From positions 1 to 7,335 of the forward strand of contig JAMDCW010000037.1 of assembly GCA_023489405.1 (NCBI GenBank): a stretch of 7,335 nt of DNA, in the 5' to 3' direction. How positions within the stretch are numbered: the stretch's first letter is position 1; every line of letters begins with the position of its first letter. A model generated the notes under the pieces. The model saw only the letters and a list, made by a program, of their open reading frames with translations, did not search any database and was not told the DNA's origin. Shown one piece after another: positions 1 through 5,570 of the stretch. A program made the translations under genes and the position numbers. Source of the stretch: Chloroflexota bacterium. Its GTDB lineage: Bacteria; Chloroflexota; UBA4733.

Positions 1-98
1 AAAACGACACCGCCGTGATCAAGCGTACCCTCGACGCCGGCGCCTATGGGGTCGTCGTTCCTATGGTTTGCACAGCAGAAGAAGCACAGCGCGCCGCT
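1..98 (+). repeat. Inverted copy of 524-621 (left arm)
   Basis: Bases 1-98 equal the reverse complement of 524-621 without a mismatch. On the plus strand this piece reads in frame as part of the aldolase (from the N of PEND to EEAQRAA) and then hits TAG at 111-113 shortly after the breakpoint at 98/99. Because it starts at base 1, its true length may exceed 98 bp. An assembly or amplification fold-back, or a genuine inverted duplication, would both give this picture. Confidence 0.97.
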
Positions 99-841
99 TC
101 GATGGTGCGGTAGGCTGCGCCGGCTCCGGCCATCATGAAGGCGGCGTCGTTCTGGCAGGCGAGGAAGCGAAAACCTTGTTGCATTCGCTGAACGACCTCG
201 TCGGGGGACATACAGTGGATTCCGGTGAATTTTCCGATTTTCCTGCCCGCTTCGAGCACGCGCTGGATGGCTTCTGCATGGCGATCATCACGCTTGCCAT
301 GGAGCCCCATAGACCAGGAGAGGTCTGACGGCCCGATGAAGCATCCGTCTACGCCTTCTACGGAGAGGATCTCCTCGGCGCGGGCGACCGCGTCGATGTG
401 CTCGATCATGACGATACAGAGGATCTCGTCGTTGGCGTGTTCCATATAGTCTGGGCCGGCCCAGTAACGCCAGCGCCCTCCACCGGCGGAGCGGACGCCT
501 TCGGGAGGATAGCGACAAGCGGCAGCGGCGCGCTGTGCTTCTTCTGCTGTGCAAACCATAGGAACGACGACCCCATAGGCGCCGGCGTCGAGGGTACGCT
601 TGATCACGGCGGTGTCGTTTTCGGGGATACGGGCGAGGGGAATGGTGCCGCTGGTGCCGATGGCGATGAAGAGGTTTTGCTGCGTTTCGTAGTCCATGCA
701 GCCGTGCTCGACATCGAGGGTCAACCAGTCCCAGCCGATGCTGGCGAGGGCTTCAGCGCCGACTACTGAAGGCATATTGATCCACAAGCCCACTGCTGGC
801 TTGCCACTGCGCAGAAGCTGTTTTGCTGTGTTCGTTCGCAC
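44..841 (-). CDS. HpcH/HpaI-family aldolase, C-terminus disrupted by an inverted repeat
   Basis: A class II (metal-dependent) pyruvate aldolase of the HpcH/HpaI family, which reversibly cleaves 2-keto-3-deoxy or 4-hydroxy-2-keto acids to pyruvate plus an aldehyde in the cytoplasm. From the GTG at 839-841 the family residues are visible: DVEHG with H46, the Arg of LARIP (R71), the metal-ligand Glu of MIEH (E147) and Asp of GPSDLS (D173), plus RYPPEGVRS. I prefer this GTG to the ATG at 878-880 because AGGAAGG (849-855) lies 7 nt upstream of it and the ATG adds 13 unlike-family residues. The family-like sequence stops at about residue 248 (base 99). The last 17 codons are antisense of an inverted copy of the gene's own middle, so the TAG at 44-46 is probably not the native stop. 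Comparison with the paralogue at 2334-3110 suggests only about 5-10 native residues are missing. The exact substrate is unknown; RhmA/YfaU-like sugar-acid aldolases are one possibility. Confidence 0.9.
   Translation of the reverse strand: MRTNTAKQLLRSGKPAVGLWINMPSVVGAEALASIGWDWLTLDVEHGCMDYETQQNLFIAIGTSGTIPLARIPENDTAVIKRTLDAGAYGVVVPMVCTAEEAQRAAAACRYPPEGVRSAGGGRWRYWAGPDYMEHANDEILCIVMIEHIDAVARAEEILSVEGVDGCFIGPSDLSWSMGLHGKRDDRHAEAIQRVLEAGRKIGKFTGIHCMSPDEVVQRMQQGFRFLACQNDAAFMMAGAGAAYRTIEAARCASSAVQTIGTTTP
524..621 (-). repeat. Source copy of the inverted repeat (right arm)
   Basis: This is the intact in-gene copy of the 98-bp repeat. It codes for the region around the catalytic-domain motif GAYGVVVPM of the aldolase. 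Its inner edge lies in a tandem hexamer, AGCGGC twice (518-529), which could have supplied microhomology for a strand switch. The arms flank a unique 425-bp segment (99-523). Confidence 0.97.
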
Positions 842-848
842 GGTACTG

Positions 849-855
849 CCTTCCT
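849..855 (-). promoter_or_regulatory. Shine-Dalgarno deciding the aldolase start
   Basis: On the minus strand AGGAAGG stands 7 nt before the GTG at 839-841. No comparable site precedes the upstream in-frame ATG (878-880), so the GTG is the better start. Confidence 0.7.
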
Positions 856-887
856 GTATTTTGCTTTCTGTCGAGCCCATTCGAGGT

Positions 888-917
888 AGTGTACACCAGC
901 ACGTGGGATGATGCTGG
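888..917 (-). promoter_or_regulatory. Candidate promoter/operator upstream of the left aldolase
   Basis: An interrupted palindrome CCAGCA-N10-TGCTGG (896-917) lies immediately upstream of a -10-like TACACT (888-893, minus strand). It is about 50 bp from the preferred GTG and includes a CACGTG core. A repressor site beside a promoter would look like this, but no good -35 hexamer is visible and the arms are short. The rest of the 177-bp gap to the transaldolase (881-1057) is non-coding, with an AT-rich stretch near 1000-1010 and no convincing terminator. Confidence 0.3.
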
Positions 918-1057
918 CGGAGATGGGGCGGGAGACAGGAGATGGTAGCGGTGAACGAGCCGCCCTCGTTGCTGCGAAGTGAGGGTGCTTTTCTGGGAAA
1001 ATAAATTTCGAGCGGTGGAGAGGTTATCAGTCCAGGTAAAGGTACGTAGACGGGAGG

Positions 1058-2233
1058 CTAGTTCACCGTGGTGGCTTGGAGCTTTTCGATCTTGTGAGCG
1101 GTCTCGGAGGTCAGTTTTTCAAAAGCTTCGCTAAAGAGGCGGATGCCGTCGTTTTCGAGCTCTGCGGTGAGGGCATCAAGATCGATACCCAACTGCTTGA
1201 GGAGGGCAAGACGCGCGCGCTCGCCGGCCAGGTCTTCTTTCGCGGTGATGCCACGTACTTCACCATGATCACGGAAGGCATCGATGGTCTGGTCCGGCAT
1301 CGTGTTGACCGTGTGGGGGGCGAGGAGCTCTTCGACGTAGTAGACGTCGCGGCGCTTGGGGTCTTTCATGCTCGTACTCGCCCATAATGGTCGCTGGAAC
1401 TGGGCGCCTTGGGACTGGAGGTGGGCAAAGCGGGCGTTGCTGGGGGAGAAGATTTCCTCGAACCGGGCATAGGCCATTTTGGCATTGGCGACGGCAATGC
1501 GGCCGAGAAGGCTCTCGAGCTGAGCTTTGCGCTGTGGATTGGTCTCGGTGGAGAGCTTAGCGTTGATCGCCTTATCGGTGATCGTATCGACACGACTGAC
1601 GAAGAAACTGGCGACGGAAGCGATATTGTCGAGAGGGAGCCCTTTAGCGACGCGCTGTTCGAGGGCCTCGATGAACGCCCCAGCGACGGCTTCATAGTGA
1701 TCGATGGAGAAGAGGAGGGTGATATTGATGTTGATGCCTTCGGCGAGGCACTGCCTGATGGCAGGAACACCTTCGGCGGTACCCGGGATTTTGACGAGGA
1801 TATTCGGGCGGTTGACGGCGGCCCAGAGGCGGCGCGCTTCTTTTATGGTGCCTTGGGTATCCCGCGCCAGGGAGGGAGCGACTTCGATGCTGACAAAGCC
1901 ATCATGGTGATGAGCGGCTTCCCAGACCGGGCGGAAGAGATCGGCGGTGGCTTGGATATCTTCGATGATCATCTGGTCGAGGATCGCGGCGGTATCGCGG
2001 TTCTGGCGGACCAGCTCACGGATGGCGGTGTCGTACTCCGCACCGGCGGCGATCGCCTTCTCGAAGATGGAGGGGTTTGAGGTGACGCCGCTGATGCCGT
2101 CGGTAGCAATGAGCTGTTTGAGCTGGCCGGTCTGGATCTGACCACGGGTGATGTTGTCTTGCCAGACGCTCTGTCCCAATGTCTGGATCTGGCGCAGACG
2201 GTTCGCAGGCTGATTGTTCGGAATGGGCGCCAT
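1058..2233 (-). CDS. tal: Transaldolase, long actinobacterial/cyanobacterial type
   Basis: Transaldolase of the non-oxidative pentose phosphate pathway. It transfers dihydroxyacetone from sedoheptulose 7-phosphate to glyceraldehyde 3-phosphate, giving erythrose 4-phosphate and fructose 6-phosphate, in the cytoplasm. The 391-aa product has the TIM-barrel signatures in order: GVTSNPSIFEKAI (about 49-61), VSIEVAP (114-120), ILVKIPGT with the Schiff-base Lys at K148, NINITLLFS (168-176), VASFFVSRVDT (207-217) and LWASTSMKDP (283-292). Its length matches the long transaldolase class rather than the 316-aa E. coli TalB or the short fructose-6-phosphate aldolase type. The ATG at 2231-2233 is preceded by AAGGAG at a 6-nt spacing. 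It lies 97 bp downstream of one HpcH-type aldolase and upstream of another, on the same strand. No glucose-6-phosphate dehydrogenase, transketolase or phosphoglucose isomerase gene, its usual neighbours, is in the window. Confidence 0.95.
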   Translation of the reverse strand: MAPIPNNQPANRLRQIQTLGQSVWQDNITRGQIQTGQLKQLIATDGISGVTSNPSIFEKAIAAGAEYDTAIRELVRQNRDTAAILDQMIIEDIQATADLFRPVWEAAHHHDGFVSIEVAPSLARDTQGTIKEARRLWAAVNRPNILVKIPGTAEGVPAIRQCLAEGININITLLFSIDHYEAVAGAFIEALEQRVAKGLPLDNIASVASFFVSRVDTITDKAINAKLSTETNPQRKAQLESLLGRIAVANAKMAYARFEEIFSPSNARFAHLQSQGAQFQRPLWASTSMKDPKRRDVYYVEELLAPHTVNTMPDQTIDAFRDHGEVRGITAKEDLAGERARLALLKQLGIDLDALTAELENDGIRLFSEAFEKLTSETAHKIEKLQATTVN

Positions 2234-2324
2234 GCGCTGCTCCTTTTCTTCTCTCTTGCTGGGAGATGAATCGTATCTCGACCGTACAAGACTATGCTGT
2301 TTTTTCTATTGTCCCAGAAATGCG

Positions 2325-2339
2325 AGCTAGAGGCTAGCT
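2325..2339 (-). repeat. Short palindrome at the end of the second aldolase gene
   Basis: A perfect inverted repeat with 6-bp arms (AGCTAG/CTAGCT) and a 3-nt loop overlaps the TAG stop of the aldolase at 2334-3110. On the minus strand no T-tract follows, so it is not a convincing intrinsic terminator. It could stabilise the mRNA end or be chance. Confidence 0.3.
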
Positions 2340-3110
2340 ATTCGTGAAGCTTCGAGCTCCTGCCACAGTGGCTTGAGCGGCGGTTGTGAGTAGGGAGATG
2401 TCAGAGCCACAGGCGATGAGGCGAAAGCCCTGGCGCCATCGTTTTTGAGCGGTGGCGAGTGTTCCTACGAGAATGCCAGCGGTTTTGCCGGTTGCTCGAG
2501 CGACCGAGACGATACGTTGAAGGGCTTCCTCGTAGGCTGGATAGTCGGGTTCTAGCAATGGGGGCAACCCTAGAGACGCGCAGAGGTCGTTGGGACCGAC
2601 GAAAAGGCAATCGAAGCCTGGGAGGGAAGCGATGTCTTCGAGATTGGTGAGGGCTCGGGTGTGTTCGATCTGTAAAGCTACGAGCACTTGCGTATTTGCC
2701 TGGGCGAGATATTCGGCTCGGGTGACTCCGAAACTGAGTGGGGGCCGGATTCCACCGACGCTGCGGACGCCCTGTGGAGGGTAGCGGCAGGAGGCGATGG
2801 CCTGTTGAGCATCGGCGACCGTGTTGATCATGGGGATGACGATTCCGTGAACGCCTGTATCCAAGACGCGCTTGATAAGGTTGACATCGTTGCCAGCGAC
2901 GCGGGCGAATGGTGCTGTGGCGGCGCCTTTCATCGCCTGAAGCATCTGAGTGAGTGTTTCGGTGTCGGTGGGGGAGTGTTCGGTATCGATGACGAGGAAG
3001 TCGAAACCGATGTGGGCGAGTACTTCTGTGGCGATAGGACTGGCCAAGTTGATCCAGAGGCCGATAGCGCCCTGGCTGGCGCGGAGGTGTGTCAAGACTG
3101 TGTTCTCCAT
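2334..3110 (-). CDS. HpcH/HpaI-family aldolase (intact paralogue)
   Basis: A 258-aa class II pyruvate aldolase in which all key family residues fall at the canonical E. coli HpcH numbers: H45 (DTEHS), R70 (FARV), metal ligands E149 (QIEH) and D175 (VGPND). GLWIN (17-21) and CRYPPQGVRSVGG (108-120) are also present. It should cleave a 4-hydroxy-2-keto or 2-keto-3-deoxy acid to pyruvate and an aldehyde using a divalent metal. It aligns end to end with the left-hand aldolase but differs in the substrate-side loop after VRSVGG: IRPPLSFGV here, against GRWRYWAG with a shorter loop there. The two therefore probably take different substrates. The start ATG has a GAGAGAGG purine stretch upstream at a rather long spacing. 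It ends 100 bp before tal on the same strand. The specific substrate cannot be named. Confidence 0.93.
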   Translation of the reverse strand: MENTVLTHLRASQGAIGLWINLASPIATEVLAHIGFDFLVIDTEHSPTDTETLTQMLQAMKGAATAPFARVAGNDVNLIKRVLDTGVHGIVIPMINTVADAQQAIASCRYPPQGVRSVGGIRPPLSFGVTRAEYLAQANTQVLVALQIEHTRALTNLEDIASLPGFDCLFVGPNDLCASLGLPPLLEPDYPAYEEALQRIVSVARATGKTAGILVGTLATAQKRWRQGFRLIACGSDISLLTTAAQATVAGARSFTNS

Positions 3111-3185
3111 AGGGCGTGAGCCTCTCTCTTCAGGCGATCTGAGCGTTACTGTACGTACGATCCGGGAGAGACTGTAGCACCTGAG

Positions 3186-3407
3186 CTAACGATCGCGAAA
3201 GGTGTGGCGTTCTGTGAGGAGGCGTTGGGCTTGCCGGTGGACTTTCAGCACGTATTGCTGCATTTCAAACATGATGCGAGCAGAGCTCACTTCAGGATGA
3301 TCGGGACCAAATCCCCAGCTCTGGAGCTGGCTGACGCGGCGCTGGCTTGATTCGACGAGAACTTGGAGGACATGGTCGAGGTTCTCACGGGTTTTTGAGG
3401 TTGTCAT
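3186..3407 (-). CDS. Small hypothetical protein (73 aa)
   Basis: I do not recognise this protein. It is charged and looks like two helices separated by a GFGPDHPEV turn (about 32-40), with no signal peptide, membrane segment or metal-binding cysteines. It fills an otherwise empty stretch between the aldolase gene (75 bp downstream, same strand) and the divergent pyrD. Against it, the ATG at 3405-3407 has no clear Shine-Dalgarno within the usual distance. In its favour, the reading frame does not overlap any recognised gene and its composition is protein-like (Q, E, R, L, V rich). Confidence 0.5.
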   Translation of the reverse strand: MTTSKTRENLDHVLQVLVESSQRRVSQLQSWGFGPDHPEVSSARIMFEMQQYVLKVHRQAQRLLTERHTFRDR

Positions 3408-3434
3408 GCTGGTGTCAGATCTTTCCCACTGTTT

Positions 3435-3452
3435 GGTGGACTGTGGTCCACC
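3435..3452 (+). promoter_or_regulatory. Perfect hairpin in the pyrD leader / divergent intergenic region
   Basis: GGTGGAC (3435-3441) and GTCCACC (3446-3452) form a 7-bp stem with a TGTG loop. The 3' arm region TCCACCC (3447-3453) is also complementary to GGGTGGA (3503-3509), which abuts the pyrD Shine-Dalgarno AGGAGGG (3509-3515). Two exclusive RNA structures are therefore possible. It could equally be a DNA operator shared by the divergent genes. No clear -35/-10 pair is visible in the 115-bp gap. Confidence 0.4.
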
Positions 3453-3508
3453 CCATCGATATCTCTAACGGTTACCTTACCATAGAGGCCAAGCGTGGAA
3501 GTGGGTGG

Positions 3509-3515
3509 AGGAGGG
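3509..3515 (+). promoter_or_regulatory. Shine-Dalgarno deciding the pyrD start
   Basis: AGGAGGG is spaced 7 nt from the ATG at 3523. The in-frame GTG at 3505 and ATG at 3517 are before or too close to this site, so 3523 is the likely start. Confidence 0.75.
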
Positions 3516-3522
3516 AATGCGT

Positions 3523-4584
3523 ATGTCGCAGCGTGTCTATCGCTATCTCCTTTACCCGCTGCTGGCTAAGATGGACCCCGAGGCTGTGCATCATTCGGCC
3601 TTGTCCGGGTTGGAGAAGATGGGGTGCAGCGCCAGAGCCCTGGCGGCGGTGCGACGGTGGTATGGCGTGCGAAGTCCTTTTCTGGAACGGACGGTATTCG
3701 GAGTACATTTTGCCAATCCGCTTGGGTTAGCTGCGGGTTTCGACAAGAATGGACGAGCGGTAGCGGCGCTGGCGGCGCTTGGTTTTGGGCACATCGAGGT
3801 GGGGACAGTGACACCCAAGCCTCAAGATGGCAATCCGAAGCCGCGGCTGTTCCGGTTGCAGCGGGAGGGAGCCTTAATCAACCGGCTGGGTTTTCCCAAT
3901 GATGGTATGGAGCGTGTAGCCGCGCGGTTGTCAAGGAAGCAGTCGCGGGACTATGTATTGGGGGTGAACATTGGGCCGAATAAGGCGAGCATCGCGACGG
4001 GGCAGGTCATTCCGGACTACTTAGCGTGTTTAGACTGTTTTGCGCCGGTTGCGGACTATGTGACCATCAATATCTCTTCGCCGAATACGCCGGGTCTGCG
4101 GGAGCTACAAGGAGGAGCATCACTGGATGCGCTGCTGGCGGCGATTTTCCGGCATGTAGCGAACTGGCGCCTGGCGGTCCCCGTGCTTGTAAAGATTGCT
4201 CCGGATCTCGCGACGCGGGAGATCGAGGAAGCCGTGGGGATTCTTCTGTCGTACCCTGTTGCAGGGATTGTGGCGACGAATACGACGGTCTCGCGGCCTC
4301 TGGATTGGCGTGATCGGTACCGGCAAGAGCAGGGTGGGCTGAGTGGGCGGCCGCTCCGAGAGCATTCGACGGGGGTGATCCGGCGGCTGGCGGTATTGAC
4401 TGAAGGGCGACTACCGATTATCGGGGTTGGCGGGATCTTTGCGGCGGAGGATGCGGAAGAGAAGTTGCGAGCAGGTGCCTCGCTGTTGCAGTTATATACC
4501 GGTTTTGTCTATCAAGGGCCGGCTACGCCTCGCGAGATTCTGCGGGGGCTCATGCTGCGTACCGGATGGAAGGTTGAGGGGTAG
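3523..4584 (+). CDS. pyrD: Dihydroorotate dehydrogenase (quinone), class 2
   Basis: Oxidises dihydroorotate to orotate, the fourth step of de novo pyrimidine synthesis, passing electrons through FMN to the membrane quinone pool. From ATG 3523 the protein is 353 aa. An N-terminal helical quinone-tunnel/membrane-association segment (about 1-40, YRYLLYPLLAKMDPE) marks class 2. The FMN barrel follows: ANPLGLAAGFDKNG (64-77), GTVTPKPQDGNPKPR (94-108), INRLGFPNDG (119-128), NISSPNTPGLR (183-193) with the catalytic-base Ser at S186, LVKIAPDL (222-229), ATNTT (251-255), SGRPL (274-278) and GVGGI (301-305) before the phosphate-binding LQLYTGFVYQGP (322-333). No other pyrimidine gene is nearby, as is usual for stand-alone class 2 pyrD. 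It is transcribed away from the minus-strand cluster on its left and towards the SDR gene on its right. The leader hairpin may modulate expression. Confidence 0.97.
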   Translation: MSQRVYRYLLYPLLAKMDPEAVHHSALSGLEKMGCSARALAAVRRWYGVRSPFLERTVFGVHFANPLGLAAGFDKNGRAVAALAALGFGHIEVGTVTPKPQDGNPKPRLFRLQREGALINRLGFPNDGMERVAARLSRKQSRDYVLGVNIGPNKASIATGQVIPDYLACLDCFAPVADYVTINISSPNTPGLRELQGGASLDALLAAIFRHVANWRLAVPVLVKIAPDLATREIEEAVGILLSYPVAGIVATNTTVSRPLDWRDRYRQEQGGLSGRPLREHSTGVIRRLAVLTEGRLPIIGVGGIFAAEDAEEKLRAGASLLQLYTGFVYQGPATPREILRGLMLRTGWKVEG

Positions 4585-4598
4585 AGAGAGATCAGTGG

Positions 4599-4627
4599 GG
4601 CCCTTTAGCCTCGACCCCGCAAGGGCC
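4599..4627 (+). terminator. Possible weak stem-loop after pyrD
   Basis: GGCCCTT (4599-4605) and AAGGGCC (4621-4627) form a perfect 7-bp stem with a 15-nt loop, 15 nt past the pyrD stop. There is no U-tract. An overlapping stem GTGGGG/CCCCGC (4595-4600/4615-4620, one G-U pair) would compete. The convergent gap 4585-4726 also holds AAAAT-GGT-ATTTT (4682-4694). None is a classic intrinsic terminator, so this is a tentative call. Confidence 0.3.
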
Positions 4628-4726
4628 GCCGCCGGTCGCAACGGCGCGATGGACTTCATTCCCGTGGATATCGTAGAGGGGAAAATGGTATTTTGCCAGC
4701 TTGTGGGCTGATGGCGAGCATAATGG

Positions 4727-5473
4727 CTAGTAGGTAGCGCGCCCACCGCTGATATCGAAGCAGTGGCCGGTACTGAAGCTCACTTCTTCCGAGGCTAGCC
4801 AGGTAATGAGGGCGGCGACTTCTGCTGGTTTACCGGTGCGTCCCATAGGGATGCGGTTGACCATGTACTGCACCTGTTCAGGGGTCAACTGTTCGAGTAT
4901 GGCGGTTTCGATGACCGCGGGACTTACAGCGTTGACCAGGATACCGTCGTGACTGACCTCTTTCGCTAGTGCTTTTGTAAAGCCGATGACCGCGGCCTTT
5001 GCTGTGGAATAAGGGATCATATTGGGGTTTCCTTCTTTGCCGGCGATGGAAGCGACATTGATGATGCGTCCGTAGCGGTGTGCTTTCATGTGAGGGATGA
5101 TGGCCTGGCAGCAGTAGAAGACGCTTCGAAGGTCGATGGACATCATCTGCTCCCAATCATCATCGGTGACTTCCTCGATAGGAGCGGCGCGACCGGCGAT
5201 GCCGGCGTTATTGACCAGGATATCTATTTTGCTGAACCGTTCTTCTGCGGTGTGGAGGAGTCGCTCGATATCGGCGCGCGAGCTGACATCAGTTTTGATG
5301 GCTATAGCAGTGAAGTGGGCGGAGACGAGCGACTGGGCGAGCCGTTCTGCTTCGGGAATATCGATATCGGCAATGACGACGGCGGCGCCTTCGCGGGCGA
5401 AGCGCTCCGCAGTTGCGGCGCCGATGCCACGCGCGGCGCCAGTGACGATTGCGACTTTGCCAGTGAGTAGCAC
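4727..5473 (-). CDS. FabG-like short-chain dehydrogenase/reductase (SDR)
   Basis: A classical SDR of 248 aa, the usual family length, that oxidises or reduces a hydroxy/keto group with a nicotinamide cofactor in the cytoplasm. Visible are TGAARGIG (11-18, cofactor loop), the acidic D36 at the end of the second strand (VVIADID), which favours NAD(H), NNAG (88-91), and the catalytic S142, Y155 and K159 (INVAS...PYSTAK). The position usually held by the fourth catalytic residue, Asn, reads Asp (SIDLRSVF, D114), a fairly common variant. I chose the GTG at 5471-5473 because GGAGGAGG stands 7 nt upstream; an ATG at 5530 would add 19 residues translated from that ribosome-binding site. It lies 97 bp downstream of the symporter gene on the same strand, so it may process the imported acid. 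Fatty-acid synthesis (FabG) is less likely, as there are no fab neighbours. Confidence 0.92.
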   Translation of the reverse strand: MLLTGKVAIVTGAARGIGAATAERFAREGAAVVIADIDIPEAERLAQSLVSAHFTAIAIKTDVSSRADIERLLHTAEERFSKIDILVNNAGIAGRAAPIEEVTDDDWEQMMSIDLRSVFYCCQAIIPHMKAHRYGRIINVASIAGKEGNPNMIPYSTAKAAVIGFTKALAKEVSHDGILVNAVSPAVIETAILEQLTPEQVQYMVNRIPMGRTGKPAEVAALITWLASEEVSFSTGHCFDISGGRATY

Positions 5474-5483
5474 TCTTGTACCT
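5474..5483 (-). promoter_or_regulatory. Spacer of the Shine-Dalgarno site fixing the SDR GTG start
   Basis: On the minus strand a GGAGGAGG run ends 7 nt (TACAAGA) before the GTG at 5471-5473. This is the strongest ribosome-binding site in the gap and argues against the longer in-frame ATG version. Confidence 0.65.
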
Positions 5484-5570
5484 CCTCCTCTGTTGCAGAG
5501 TGTATGCGGCGCAGCGGTAATGTCCAGCAATCTGCCCGGTGGCGCTGAACATCGTGATCCGGTGGAGGTT

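Noticed and set aside
99..523. Site-specific invertible (phase-variable) segment
   Set aside because: No recombinase gene is nearby and the repeats are coding sequence of the same gene rather than dedicated short inversion sites; a chimera or simple inverted duplication is more economical, although not excluded.
398..769. A 123-codon plus-strand frame opposite the left aldolase
   Set aside because: Antisense shadow of a conserved gene, with no recognisable domain.
1409..2080. A 223-codon open frame on the plus strand opposite tal
   Set aside because: It lies wholly antisense to an unmistakable transaldolase, and its Gly/Asp/Glu-rich composition is what the complement of a GC-rich gene gives. 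No start signal or family motif.
2264..2305. GAGAT/ATCTC repeat followed by a T6 run as a plus-strand terminator
   Set aside because: The stem is 5 bp and about 20 nt from the T run, and no plus-strand gene ends here.
3151..3158. GTACGTAC palindrome upstream of the intact aldolase gene
   Set aside because: Only 8 bp, and palindromes of this size are expected by chance; no adjoining promoter elements are clear.
5474..5530. Longer N-terminus of the SDR from an ATG at 5530
   Set aside because: The extra codons run through the GGAGGAGG ribosome-binding site and extend beyond the normal family start.
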